NCBI GenBank assembly: GCA_019925795.1
Contig: CM034314.1
Span: 95,661,264-95,725,263, forward strand
Length of the DNA: 64,000 nt
Direction of reading: 5' to 3'
DNA from: Dendrobium chrysotoxum
Taxonomy: Eukaryota > Streptophyta > Magnoliopsida > Asparagales > Orchidaceae
Part shown: piece after piece, positions 23,801 to 35,529 of the stretch
How positions within the stretch are numbered: the first letter of the stretch is position 1
Layout of the letters: each line of letters begins with the position of its first letter
Position numbers and translations under genes: made by a program
Notes under the pieces: generated by a model
Databases searched by the model: none
Told to the model about the DNA's origin: nothing
What the model saw: only the letters and a program-made list of their open reading frames with translations

Positions 23801-23809
23801 TATTTATAG
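23801..23809 (-). promoter_or_regulatory. Likely TATA box of the HD-Zip gene
   Basis: On the minus strand the sequence reads CTATAAATATT about 100 bases upstream of the ATG at 23705. This would leave a 5' leader of roughly 65-70 bases. Position and consensus fit; transcription start not demonstrated. Confidence 0.6.
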
Positions 23810-24366
23810 ATGGAGAGTTGGATCAAATGGACATGGATATTGAGAAAATTACAAGAATGCAACTTATCCAAATAACTAGGTGGCGTCTCGGGCCATCCCT
23901 TCAACATCTGCGGCCCAGGTCTGGCAGGTTCAATTTACCCTTTCGGGTCACAAACGTGTCAAGATAGAATTACACGGCACGGAACTTAGCAAGCTTGGTT
24001 CGTGGACCTTTGATTAGTTCTTCTCCAAATAGAACTAACTATTTTGCATTACAAAACAAAGAATTATTAATTCTTAAATACTTTGATTTTATATTTTGAA
24101 ATAGTATATTCGCACTCTTTGAGAAACTCTCAGACCAATGAACATTTTACTGTTAATAGACCCTTCACTGAGGTGGTGTGTAATATTTACTCTATATCAA
24201 TCTATAGCTTCTGTAGGGATATTGATGCCTATGATGAGAAAATCATTTCCTTGGGAAAAAATTGAAAACAAGTTGAGGGTGCCCACCACATGTGAAAAAA
24301 TTGAAGCACATTGAATAGAGTTGTAGACCAAAAGTAAGACTTTGATGAAAACAATTCATATGATTT

Positions 24367-24534
24367 AGGTTTCGTTTGGGACAGTTTCTGTTTTTTTTTT
24401 TTTTTCAGATTGCAACTATTGGGTCTATTTTGTCATTATTTTTTCATTATTTTTAAGAATTTTTTTTTTGCTAGAAAACTGCTTTTCATAGTAGCTTTTT
24501 AAAAAGTCTATTTTCTCTACAATAGCTTTGATAA
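24367..24534. mobile_element. Tourist-like MITE family 1, interrupted copy
   Basis: The left end GGTTTCGTTTGGGACAGTTT is typical of the family. The right side (CTAGAAAACTGCTTTTC and onwards) fades into the start of the LTR-like unit at 24535, so the right terminus is missing. Confidence 0.5.
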
Positions 24535-25735
24535 ATCATCAAAAAATTATCTTGATCGGGCACAAATATCAAGGCAAAATCAAGTTGGAAACTTTCAAAA
24601 TTAAAATTGGGACCATCCGAACTCCGATTTCAGCAAACTTATAGTCGAACTTAACGTCTCGAAAATACGAACCCAACGACACCAAATTCAACTCAATCCA
24701 AGCCCAAATAGGTCCAAATCAAGCACTCGAAGCGCTGTTGGAATGTTCAAACCACAATTTGGATTACCAAATGGTTTCCAAACACGACATGCTTATGATC
24801 GAATCGAGTGGCTCGACGAGAGGAATCCAACGAGCCTAAGATCATTGAATTCTGATATCATTAAGAAATTCAAATGCTCAATAAACGATCCACGATCAAG
24901 GGATTCAAAATCGGTTGTCCATTCAAACCACTCTCAATTTACCCTTGATCTTCCTCCTATTTACGGGCCATGCCACTCTCAGAAATCTATAAATAGACTC
25001 CTTACTTCTCATGGGGAGGGAACCCCTAAGCAAGGAAGCAAGAGAGAGATTGGATATCGCCCTTGCCACTTAGCTCATCCTCAACCACCGCTCGGAGTTT
25101 AGTCAGACCACCGACCGACGTCGGAGTCCCGCTGAACCACCAACTGACGCCTGAGTTCTGCCAAACCACCGCCGGACCACCGACTGACGTCGGACTTCCA
25201 CCGGACCACCGACTGACGCCCGGAGTTCTGCCGAACCACAGACTAACGCCGAAGTTCTACCAAACTTCCATCAGAACACTAATTAACGCCGAACTTCCAC
25301 CAGACCACCGACTGATGCCCGGAGTTCTGTTGAACCACTGAATGACATCCGGAGTTCTGCCAAACCACCGACTGATGCTAGAGTTCTGGCAAACCACCGC
25401 TGGACTACCAATTGACACACAAACTTCTAAGTGACGTCGGACATCCGCCAGACCACCAAGTGACGCCAGACTTTCACCTAACCCCTGTTTGTCATTAGAC
25501 TTCAACCATACGATTGACATTTGTAATCTGATTGCCCTCAAGGACGATTCAACCTATTGTACTCTACTCAAATTTTAGTGAAATCATTTTCAACTGGGCG
25601 AGGCCCTGTAGTTTTTACCCTTTCCAGGGGTTTTCACATAAAAATCTTGTGTTCTCTATGTGTGAGCTGGATATCGGTATAATAATAATTCATAGAATTA
25701 TAACTCTATCGACGCATATATTCTAGCCCGTAACA
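24535..25735 (+). mobile_element. LTR-like repeat unit A (solo-LTR candidate)
   Basis: This shares a colinear order of motifs with five other plus-strand copies in the window. The order is CTTGATCGGGCAC, CAAACTTATAGTCGAA, ACCCAACGACACCAAATTCA, GGACATTCAAATGC-like text, TATAAATAGACTCC (a TATA box at about 24989-24997), an internal tandem array, then CAACTGGGCGAGGCCCTGTA, CCTTTCCAGGGGTTTTCACA and GTGTTCTCT. A promoter-like TATA followed by a GGGTTTTCCACGTAAA-type R/U5 segment resembles plant Ty1/copia LTRs. No adjoining gag or pol of the same element was seen. The right boundary is uncertain. Confidence 0.6.
25085..25480. repeat. Tandem array of about 30-bp units inside LTR-like unit A
   Basis: About a dozen units are built on ACCACCGACTGACGTCGGA with variable GAGTTCTGCC or CTTCCACCGG linkers. 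The array lies between the TATA box and the GGCGAGGCCC segment of the unit. Long frames here come from the repeat period. Confidence 0.8.
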
Positions 25736-26034
25736 AGCTTTATAACCATCTTTAAGAAAAGGTATAGTTGTCACTAGCGAACCCTTATTTCGAAGACAAT
25801 TGCATTTTTTTGGTTGGGTTGAGATCTTATGAAAGTTCTCTTATGTAAGTAAATAAAATTATATTCGAGTTTTTATCACATCAATTTATGACTTTGGTCG
25901 AATTTGTACTTTTAGGATTCACATTTAAGCTTTATTCGAGCCTTCAGAGGATTTTATGTCGAATTGAAACACGATCTAAAAGCATAATAGTAATCAAAGA
26001 TTCAATGAAGGTTAATTCCGCTCAAATTTTTATA

Positions 26035-28030
26035 ATACTTAATATATACTAAAAAATTAATCATGATCGGGCATGAATCTCGAGGCAAAATCAAGTTAGA
26101 AACTTCTGGAATTAAATTCAGAATCATCTGAACTCTGATCTTAGCAAGCTTATAGTCGAATTGAACGTCTTGAAAAGACGAACCCAATGATCCCAAATTT
26201 GACTTAATCCGAGCCCAAATTGGTCCAAATCGAAGACTCAAAGCATCTTTGGAAGGTTCAAACCATAAATTTGATAACAAAACTATTTCCAAACGTGTCA
26301 TGCTAATAGTTGAATCAAGCAACTCAACGAGAAGAATACAATGAGCCTAAGATCACCGAATTCTGATATCATTAGGACATTCAAATGCCCAGTAAACGAT
26401 CAACGATCAAGGGGATCAATATTGATCGTCCATTCAAACCACTCCCAACGTACCCTTGATCTCCCTCCTATTTACTAATCATGTCACTCTAAAAAAACTA
26501 TAAATAGACCCCTCATTCTTCATTAAAAGGGGAGAGGACCAGAAGAGGAAGCAGTGGAGGAAGGAAGAAAGAAAAAGAAGAGAGGAGAGGAAGAGAAATC
26601 TGAGATCTCTCTAGCCACCAAGCTCCTCCTCGATCACCGCCAGGTCACCGACTGTCATCGGACTTACTCCCGACTACTGATTGTCACTGGACTTCCCCCC
26701 GGCCACCAACTGACGACGGATTTACACTTGACCACTGATTGTTGTTGGTCCTTCCGACCACCATCACCCAACTAAGGTCTTTCTGATGACTATTGCCAGC
26801 CGACAATGATCCTTTCGACCTACGTCGCTTGACAATGGTCTTTCTGACCATTGTTACCCATCGACTATCGTCGGTCCTTCAGGCCACCATCACCTGATTA
26901 CTGCCTTTCTAATTACTGTCGCCCGCCAATAAAGATCCTTCTGACCTCCATCACCAGACAACGATCTTTCTGACCACTGTCGCCCGCTGACTACAATCCT
27001 TATGACCTCCGTTGCTAAAATACTGTCCTTCTGACCTCCTTTGCCAGACAGTCGTCTTTCTAACTACTGTTGCCTAATGACTACGATCCTTCCAACCTCC
27101 GTCGCCTAACAATGGTCTTTCTGACCACTGTCGCCCACCTATTATCATCGGTCCTTCCGACCATTACCGCCCGACTACGATCTTTCTGACCACTATCACC
27201 CTCCAACTACGGTCCTTCCGACCTTCACCGCCTGACAATGGTCATTCTAAACACTATCGCCCGTCGACTACAGTCCTTCCGACCTCCGTCGTCAGACAAC
27301 GATCTTTCTAACCAATGTCGCAAGCCAACTACGGTCCTTCCGACCTCCATCGCCAGACAACGATCTTTTTTACCACTGTCACCCGCTGACTACGATCCTT
27401 CCGAACTCTGTCGCCAGACTATGATCCTGTCGACCTTCGTCACTAGACAACGGTCTTTCTGATTACTGTCACCCATAGGCTTCGGTTCTTCCAACCTTCA
27501 TCGCCACACTACGGTCCTTCCGACCACTATCGCCAGACAACAGTCTTTCTGACCATCGTCGCCAGCCGACTATGGTCCTTCCGATCTCCATCACCAGTCT
27601 ACGGTCTTTCCAACCCCTATCTCCTGCTGATTACGATCCTTCCAATCACCGTCACTCGAATACGGTCTTTCCGACCTTCGTCGCCCGCCGATTATGGTCA
27701 TGCCGACCAAACGAATATGTAAATACTGATTCTTCCAATTCCCACCATGTAATGCACTCTATATGATATACATTTGCTACATCAAGCCCAGGCCTTCCCC
27801 CCAATAAAGGGCCTCATTTGTAATCGATTGCAAACACTGGTAGATTCATTCAAGCTGGGTCAGGGCCCATTGTTTTCCCACCTTTTCAGAGGTTTTCACG
27901 TAAAAACTCTGGTGTTTCTTACGAATGCTACATCCTCTCTTTTATCTAATTGTGTGCTAGCTCGCCGTACAAATCTAAGACGTTAAACTTTATATTTCTC
28001 TATCACCACGAATATTAATTCCAGGACACA
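26035..28030 (+). mobile_element. LTR-like repeat unit B
   Basis: This has the same motif order as unit A: ATGATCGGGCATGAATCTCG, GCAAGCTTATAGTCGAATTG, ACGATCAAGGGGATCAATAT, CTATAAATAGACCCC (about 26500), a long tandem array, CAAGCTGGGTCAGGGCCC, and CCTTTTCAGAGGTTTTCACG. It finishes near CCAGGACACAACA at 28030. It is the longest of the six copies because its internal array is expanded. Confidence 0.6.
26640..27715. repeat. Tandem array of about 60-bp units inside LTR-like unit B
   Basis: The repeated unit combines GGTCCTTCCGACCTCCGTCG, CCAGACAACGGTCTTTCTGA and CCACTGTCGCCCGCCGACTA. About 16 diverged copies run through the region, each with CTTCCGACC or CTTTCTGACC blocks. It replaces the differently built array that sits at the same place in units A and F. 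Confidence 0.8.
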
Positions 28031-28345
28031 ACAATACTTATTTTAACAAGCCATTAGAATAAGCTCATCCAACTAATGTTGGTTCAAGCTTATTCTAATG
28101 AAAGTTTGATGTTAATTTAGTTGACTATTAAAGTTTGACTAATATTTGCTAGTGGATTCAATTTGAAACAAAAGGAGATGATTAATTTGGATGAGCATTG
28201 ACCATAGGACATTGGGAGGTTTGATTGTTAGCAAGACGACATCATCTTCATAAGTAATTTATTGGTTTCTTGGAGTATTAGTCTTATAGCTAATACGATG
28301 TTTAGGCTGAGATTTATCTTTTATCGTGTTTTGGGGCTTAACTAT

Positions 28346-28465
28346 GGCTTCGTTTGGGACGGCTTTTTTACTGCTTTTTAAAGCAACTTTTTAGTATAAA
28401 AATTTTATTTGTTGTACTAAAAAGCTGTTTTAAGAAGCAATAAGAAAATCATCCCAAACAAAGCC
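28346..28465. mobile_element. Tourist-like MITE family 1, complete copy (120 bp)
   Basis: It starts GGCTTCGTTTGGGACGGCTT and ends with the inverse ATCCCAAACAAAGCC. The arms pair over most of the length (ACTGCTTTTTAAAGCAACTT facing AAAAAGCTGTTTTAAGAAGC). TAT is present immediately outside both ends. Confidence 0.75.
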
Positions 28466-28714
28466 TATATGTCGGCATAATAAAAGATTGCTAATATACA
28501 AAATTTATTACTCATTATTAGCACAAAAAGAAAATATATATATATAAAAAGTCAAACAAGAAATTTTTTTTTTCTTTTCACTTGGCTTCTCCTCAACCAA
28601 ACAAATGGATATAAATTGTTTCTAAAATCAATTCCTTTGTCATTTTCACTTTCATTTCCTACTTTTCAATTCACCAAACAGAGCCTAAAGAAAATCCACC
28701 AAAGCTAGAGAGTC

Positions 28715-29001
28715 TTAGGCTTTGTTTGAAAGAGCTTTTTCCACTGCTTTTCTAGTAAGAAAAACCGTCAGTGAAAAATAGTGCCTATTTGAAAGGTGGC
28801 ATTTTTATCGCTTTTTCAAAATTTTATCTTTAAAAAGCTGTTTTGAAGATGCATTTTTTGAAACTACCCCTAAAACAAAACTTTTAAAAGCAAAAAAAAA
28901 AAAAACTTCGTTTGGGGTAATTTTTTTATTACTTTCTAAAGAAAATTTTTATAACAATTTTTTAAAAAAATAGTGATCAAAATTTGCCCGAAACGAAGCC
29001 T
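28715..29001. repeat. Diverged MITE family 1 relatives
   Basis: GGCTTTGTTTGAAAGAGC near 28715 and CTTCGTTTGGGGTAATTTTT near 28908, the latter paired with GCCCGAAACGAAGCC ending at 29001, look like older or recombined members of the same family. Their borders could not be fixed. Confidence 0.45.
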
Positions 29002-29814
29002 TAAACTAACTCAAATAAAGTCTTAGAGCTTCGTTTAAGATGAATGCAGCATTTTGTAAAGATAATCGTAAAAAATATTTTGAAAATTTAACTTTTTGAA
29101 AGTTGATGAAAAATATAATTTTAACAAAAAAATATTTTTAAAAACATAAAAAAAAAGCAAAATAAATTTATATTTTCAATCTAAAAATAAAATAGTAAAA
29201 AATCTATCCCAAACAGATCGATTGTGATGGAATGAGCTTTTAGCTTGGCATCAAAACATATGATTCTTTTTTGCTCTGTTGATTGGGAGTTTAAATTATC
29301 AATTAAAATATATTAAATTTGAATCTTATATATATAATATGTGTGTGAATTTATCATAATGAATATAAATATATATATAAAAAAAAGCTTTGTACCAAAA
29401 TTTAACTCTATTCCAACTTTTTGTTAATATGAAACAAATTGTGATTGAGCTGATGGGTCCCCTGGTGTGGGAACCACCATTGGGGGGCTTATTCTTATGA
29501 CTTGACACGCGTCGCCTCTCTGCGAAGTCCAGAGGATTGGCACCACCTGCTTTTGACACATGTCTATCGATCGTGCGATTCAAACTGTCGGGGGCCCCAC
29601 CGATTGGATTAGAGTTTGACGTCTCTCTCCTGGACGTTTAAAAGAAGCGGCCACTGAAAGTAACAGTGCGGTCCAGTGCTCACCATAGATTTTATCTGCT
29701 TTGCTTCCGATTTTTTTTTTTTTTTACATTATTAAAAAAATAATAGAAATAATGGGCTAAGATTGGCGAATTTATTTGTTTATATGATTGTATCTAAATA
29801 GTATATATTATGGC

Positions 29815-30087
29815 AAATCAAAGTTCGAGCTCAAGCCTATAATTGAGCTCAAATATCATACGAGCTCGAGCTCAATTAGACTCAGGTGTAAGTTTGTTGA
29901 GCCGCTTGTTTATAAGTCTATAATTATTTCACTAGTCAAGCTCGAGTAAATAAGTCGAGCTCAAGCCTAATAAATTTTAAATGAGCCAAGCTCGAGCTTA
30001 GCAAACGAACTCGAGTCAAGCTTGAGCTCAGCAAGAGTTAAACAACCTTAGCTCGATTAGGCAGATATTCGACTTGACTTGACTCTA

Positions 30088-30090
<3 letters not shown>
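29815..30090. repeat. AGCTCGAGCTCA-rich interspersed repeat
   Basis: Dense iterations of GAGCTCGAGCTC, TCAAGCCT and CAAGCTCGAG in both orientations make the stretch strongly self-complementary. Similar text occurs at 36240-36885 and 59138-59377, where a better-defined element can be recognised. Confidence 0.55.

Positions 30091-30152
<62 letters not shown>
30091..30152. repeat. (AT)n microsatellite
   Basis: Thirty-one AT units run uninterrupted, directly abutting the left side of LTR-like unit C. Confidence 0.95.
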
Positions 30153-30154
<2 letters not shown>

Positions 30155-30920
30155 TGAGATGAATCTCGATGCAAATATATGAGTCAGAAGCTTAAAAAGT
30201 TAAATTCAGGATCATCTGAACTCTGATTTCAGCAAACTTACAGTCAAATTGAACATCTTAATGAGACGAACCCAATGACACCAACTTTGATCCAATCCAA
30301 ACTCAAATAGCCCCAGATCAAAGGACCAAAATCTATGTAAAAGATTCATATCATTAGTTGTAAGATTAAATAATATCCAAATATGATACGCTAATAGTCG
30401 AATCGAGCGGCTCGACAAGATGAATCCAATGAGACCAAGATCACCATGATCTTTCTGATCTTCGTCGCCCTCCGACTATATATGATCCCTCTAACCATCG
30501 TTGCCAAATTATGGCCCTTCCAACCTCCATTACATGCCGACTACGGTCCTTCCGACCATCATCATCTGATTATAGGCCTACCAACCAAACGAACCGAATA
30601 ACATTATCTTGAGAACAACTATTATGTCATTCTCCAACTATATAATGCGCTCTATATGATATAAATTTGCTACATTGAACCAACGCCTTCCCCAGAGGAA
30701 TGACATTATTTATAATTGACTACAAGCATTAGTTGATTCATTCAAACTGAGCAAGACTCCGTGGTTTTTCTCCCTTTTCTAGGGTTTCTATATAAAAATT
30801 TTTGTGTCTCTTATGAACTCTGCACCCCTCTATCTTATCTGTTTGTGTGTCAAATCTTCATACAATACTAAGACGCTAAATTTTATCTCTTTACCACCAT
30901 AAATTTTTCATGACGCAATA
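30153..30920 (+). mobile_element. LTR-like repeat unit C (deleted)
   Basis: It begins at CTTGAGATGAATCTCGATGC and keeps the CAAACTTACAGTCAAATTGA segment. It then passes abruptly from ATGAGACCAAGATCACC to a short stretch of the 60-bp array type (30445-30600), and resumes CAAACTGAGCAAGACTCC and CTAGGGTTTCTATATAAAAA. The TATA-box segment is missing, so an internal deletion has joined the upstream part to the array. Confidence 0.6.
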
Positions 30921-31455
30921 TTAATACATTAAAGTTATACAAATAATAATAAAAAAAGAACATAGGGCATCACCATGTGCATTGAAATTTATACAACTTC
31001 ACCCAATTTATTATAGCTATAATATTTGAATTTATTTCTAGGTGACATATGAACCTTACCCATAAACCTAAATGAGGGAGAGAGAGAAAAAGGAGAGAAT
31101 GAGAGGAATGAGAGAAGCTTTATTTGTGGACATGGTGGAGTGAAAAGGCTGCAGCCATTTTTGACATGTAAAATAACTTTTAAGAACAGGGAGCTCATTA
31201 CTTAATTAGCTTTTTACATCAATCATGATTGGCGAGTTGCCCTATTTGTATTCTCTTGGATAATAGCTCCATTGATATTTTTATTAAAAGTAATACTTTG
31301 GTTAAAGTAGACTTGCCAAAAGGCGAAAAGACGTGTAAAATATAGCTCAAGTTCTAGCTTAAATGATTGCTAGAAAGCTTCAACATAAAGTTACTGTTCA
31401 TATTGAAAATTTGATTAGTTTAAAATTTTAATATGTGACATTTATTAGAGACTCA

Positions 31456-31583
31456 GGCTTCATTTGAGACATCTTTCATACTACTTCTTAAAGCAGTTTT
31501 TTAGTATAATTTTTTTAAATTAAAAAAATTTTATACTAGAAAACTGCTTTAGAAAGTAATAAAAAAGTTGTCCCCAACGAGCC
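31456..31583. mobile_element. Tourist-like MITE family 1, complete copy (128 bp)
   Basis: GGCTTCATTTGAGACATCTT at the left and AGTTGTCCCCAACGAGCC at the right are inverse termini with palindromic interiors. Flanking triplets are TCA and TTA, compatible with a decayed TTA duplication. Confidence 0.7.
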
Positions 31584-32075
31584 TTAATGTATATAATGTT
31601 TAGTCGTGAACTATGAGAAAACGTTTTTTATGGTGGAAGTAGGACGAGCCTTGATCACAACCCGTTTCCAAGCTTGGAATGATTCACAATAAAGTTCATA
31701 AAATTTATATATAAATTGTTGGTCATTTTATGCAAATGTGGAACATCCATTTACATGCATATTATATTTATACTTCTATAGATGACTCATCACCCATTCA
31801 TCATATATATTTATATATATAATCGAGATATTTATACATTAATTTAATAAAAATCGAATAATTTCTCGAAATAGTCATCACTCCATGGACCTGTCTGCTA
31901 GACTTGCAAACATACAAAGGATTTTATTGAAAATATATGCATCGCATAATCATACATTATATAAGTTTATATTATACTAATTACAATAATTGTTCCATAA
32001 TGAAGATTATATCAGTATTATGATCGAATATACTACATATCAATATAGATCATTGAATCATCTCTCTCTCTCTGC

Positions 32076-32076
<1 letters not shown>

Positions 32077-32112
<36 letters not shown>
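32077..32112. repeat. Homopolymer of 36 C at the 5' edge of the copia element
   Basis: A run of 36 cytosines follows a short (TC)n tract and ends 37 bases before the gag ATG. It occupies the place where a 5' LTR and primer-binding site would be expected. Confidence 0.9.
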
Positions 32113-32113
<1 letters not shown>

Positions 32114-32149
32114 CTATATTAACATATACTTTTTTTAACTTCTGCTACA

Positions 32150-33200
32150 ATGAATCCTTCCAATGATTCTCCAACTATTCAATCAACCACCGCTGCTGAT
32201 ACAGGTCCTGCCTGGATAACACTGTTATCCCTTCCCAGCTCAAGTTCTTGATGGCCAACGTCAAGAACGTCATTGTTACTCCTCTCACAGTGGAAAATTA
32301 TCCCACATGGAAATCCCAGATCGTTAAGCTTTTTCGGGCCAATGGCTTTGAGGGCTTCTTAGACGGTTCCTACATCTGTCCGATCAAGTACACAATGACT
32401 ACCGTCGGCTTACCTACGCCAAACCCCCACTATAATACATGGGTTCTGATCGATCAGAATCTCGATGCTGCTCTATACTCTGTGATCACCCCAGCTCTTC
32501 TACCTTACATTTTGTCATTGGATCATTGCAAGGACATATAGGCAACGATTGGTCGACGGCTTCAATCTTCTACTAGATCCATAATCACCCAGCTCAAAAA
32601 TGAGCTTCAACATCTCTCCATGAAGGATCAGTCGATGGCACAACATCTTCTGGAGATTAAATCCAAAGTGGATTCCCTAGCTGCTGCCGGAGCTCCTTTA
32701 GATTATGAAGATATCATCCACTATACCTTGAACATGTTACCTGCCACCTATCATGCGTTCAAGAATGCAATAAGGACCAATCTACATCCATTAACTCTAG
32801 ATGATTTGTACACTCTCCTATGTAGAGAAGAGCTCAACTTAGCTCATGAAGTTACCAAAGAGCTCGGCTCTCTCCAGTTGTCTGGCAATACCTTAGCTCT
32901 TGCTGCACCAGGAGGACAAGGACGTGGTCATTTCAACCACCAAAATTGTCGCCCCACAGCTTCCTCCAAACCTCCGTCATCTCCAGTTCCCTCTGCCCGT
33001 GGAGGAAAATTCCCACGTTCAAGCATTACATGCCAAATATGTGGAAAACAAGAGCATTCCGCCGTTCGTTGTTGGTACATGCATGATCCCCAATACACCA
33101 CGGAACCACAACAATCTGCTCTCTTCACTCCCACCAATTCTCCACTGCATCCAAATGGTATTTGGACAGTGGCGCCTTATCTCACCTTACGTCTGATCTA
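32150..33200 (+). pseudogene. copia gag remnant
   Basis: The segment starts at ATGAATCCTTCC (32150). After a one-base shift it reads NYPTWKSQIVKLFRANGFEG, then crosses an in-frame TAG at about 32539. It continues with LKNELQHLSMKDQSMAQHL and YTLNMLPATYHAFKNAI, typical of the UBN2-type copia Gag. A zinc knuckle of the CX2CX4HX4C type (CQICGKQEHSAVRC) lies at about 33030-33075. Two disabling changes are visible within gag itself. Confidence 0.88.
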
Positions 33201-33469
33201 GCATTTCTTCAAACACCTCAACTGTATGCTGGTTCTAACAGAGTAATGCTTTCAATTGCCCATTCAACATACTGGTAAAGGCTTGCTTCCAACCCCAGCT
33301 GGTAGTCTCTACCTTTCTCAGCTCAATCATGTTCCAAATCTTTCCTTCAATCTTCTATATGTTCATCGACTCACCACTTATAATAACTATAATGTCACTT
33401 TTCCCTCTCATGGTTATGTCGTTAAGGACCGGAAGACTTGGAGGCTTCTTCTTTAGGGTCCATGTATTA

Positions 33470-34080
33470 ACGGGCTTTATCCACTCAACATTTCACTAGC
33501 AACATCCTCCAATCACCTTGCCTCATCTAGGTTCAGGTTGTCCCGGACCTTTGGCATAGACGACTCGGCCACCTGTCATCTAGCACGTTTTCTTATCTTG
33601 CTAAAAATGTTGCTCCTATTAGAATTTCTACTACTTCTCCTTTTTGTAATGCTTGTCAGTTAGCTAAAAGCCATCGACTTCCCTTTATCAAATCTATTTC
33701 ACAGTGTAATACAAAATTTGCTTTAATTCACTCGGATGTTTTGGGATCCATTCCTTACCCCTTCAAATCATGATTTTCGCTTGTATGTTTCATTCATTGA
33801 TGATTATAGTAAATTTACCTGGGTATATCCACTGCTTCGCAAATCTAATGTCATTCACAAGTTTATTGCCTTTTAAACCATGGTTGAATGTCAATTTAAT
33901 ACTAAAATCAAAATAATTTGCACTAACGGAGGTGGCGAATTCACCAACAAGTTGTTCACCTCATTCCTAACTAACTCCAGCATCATTCACCAATATACCT
34001 GCCCACATACTCCCTCTCAAAATGGCGTCGCCGAGTGTAAATACCGCCACATTGTCTAAACTATTCGCTCCCTCCTTATA
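33470..34080 (+). pseudogene. copia integrase remnant
   Basis: VWHRRLGHLSSSTFSYLA and CNACQLAKSHRLPF form the zinc-binding GAG-pre-integrase segment. HSDVLGSIP then opens the catalytic core. The second acidic residue lies in CTNGGGEF (about 33920-33943), where the usual Asp is replaced by Asn (codon AAC at 33925-33927). HTPSQNGVAE holds the final Glu. Several stops and a shift interrupt it. The frame resumes after the inserted element with QYLWAEALHATVHLIN from about 34774. Confidence 0.85.
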
Positions 34081-34088
34081 TAAGCTTA

Positions 34089-34764
34089 CACTACAGGAAA
34101 GTCGCGAATTTCCGACGAAAAATTCTGAATTTTCTGGCGGATTTTGAAATTTTCCGGCGGATTTCCGACGAAAATGTCTTCGATGGTAAATCGAGCGTCG
34201 AAAAATTTTTCCGTCGAACAAAATCCGTCGGAATAAATTAAACTGTTTAAAAAAAAAGCTCTCAGGTGCCCGCTCCAGCGCAAGCCAGCAGGCCGCCCAG
34301 GCGCAGCCCGCGCGCACCCCTCGCGAGCCCCGCCCCGCCCGCACCCCGCGCCCAGACGCCCGCAGCCCGCCCGCGCGCACTCAGCCAGCTCCCGGGCGCC
34401 TGTCTGCGCTGATGCTCGAACCCAGGACCTCCCCCCGCCTGCGCGCCTGTCTGACCACTAGACCGTTTCTGCAAAATTGTTTAAATTGATACATTTTTTT
34501 ATTTATATTAAAGCTGACAGAATATTCCAATTAAAACAAAATAATTTAAATAAACTATTAAATGAATTAAATTACGAATAAATTATATTTTCAGATGCCG
34601 TCGGAAAATCCGCCGGAAAGTCCAACGGAAACATATCCGCCGGAAAAGCCGCCGGAAAATCTGCTTAAAAATTTGTCGGAAATTTTTCCAAATAGTCCGT
34701 CGGAAATCCGCTGGCAATTCTTCTGCTGGAAAATCCGTCGGTAATAGGAGATTTTCCTGCAATG
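34089..34764. mobile_element. CACTA-like element inserted in the copia integrase
   Basis: The left end CACTACAGGAAAG faces the right end CATTGCAGGAAAA in reverse complement. Subterminal TTTCCGACGGA / TCCGCCGGAAA repeats are dense at both ends (34100-34240 and 34595-34745), a hallmark of CACTA elements. Flanking triplets are TTA and TCA, a possible 3-bp duplication with one change. The copia integrase frame is recovered on either side, which confirms insertion. The interior carries a very GC-rich island with a tRNA-like promoter. Confidence 0.75.
34410..34475 (-). other. tRNA-like (Pol III A/B box) segment inside the CACTA-like element
   Basis: On the minus strand, GGTCTAGTGGTCAGAC resembles a tRNA A box and GGGTTCGAGC about 30 bases later matches a B box, as in tRNA genes or SINE heads. 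No complete cloverleaf with paired acceptor stem was found, so this is a SINE head or tRNA relic rather than a functional tRNA. Confidence 0.5.
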
Positions 34765-35529
34765 TCATCTCCCACAATATCTATGGGCCGAAGCACTCCA
34801 TGCCACTGTCCACCTCATTAACCACCTTCTGTCCACACATACCCACAATGTCTCCCCCTACGAACATCTCTACGAAGCATCACCTACATATGATCATCTA
34901 AAAGTGTTTGGATGTCTATGTTAGCCCTTGCTTCATCCCTATAGCCCCAACAAACTTTCTCCTCTCTCCCATCCATGTATCTTCATCAGCTACGCTTCCT
35001 TTCAAAAATAAAGTATACACCTTTCGTCATGTAATCTTCAGCGAATCTATATATCCATTTTCTCAATTATCCACCTCACCCACTCAACCCATCACCACTT
35101 CAAAATATACCTCCCCTATTATTAGTTCCCACTTCGGGCCTCCTGTCATCCATCAATCCAACCCAAGCTATATCACAACCTTCTTCCCCACAACAATCAA
35201 TACCTGAATCACCTTTCAATTCATCACCCACATCAACAAATGACTACTCCCCTCAGCCCTCTTCCCCTCATCCAAGTCCTCCAATAACAAAATTACCCCT
35301 TTCTTCCCACGATATGCAAACTCGGCTCAAGAGTGGCATCACAAAATCGAAGTAATTCTTTACACTCGCTTATACACTCTGCCTCGCCGATCCCACTACA
35401 TTCAACAGGCCTCCACGAACATTGGCCGCAAGCCATGTCTCAAGAATATCAAGCTTTACAATAGCAGGGCACCTAAGAACTGGTACCTCCATCGCCGGAC
35501 GACCTCACTCTACATAGCTATGCCGATTT

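Noticed and set aside
25085..25480. CRISPR-like array
   Set aside because: Units are contiguous and variable, without spacers, and the genome is a plant's.
24743..25541. Frames rich in Pro, Asp, His across the array at 25085-25480
   Set aside because: The tandem units keep frames open; no protein family matches.
34405..34480. Possible functional tRNA gene on the minus strand
   Set aside because: A- and B-box-like blocks are present but no complete cloverleaf or acceptor stem pairing was found.
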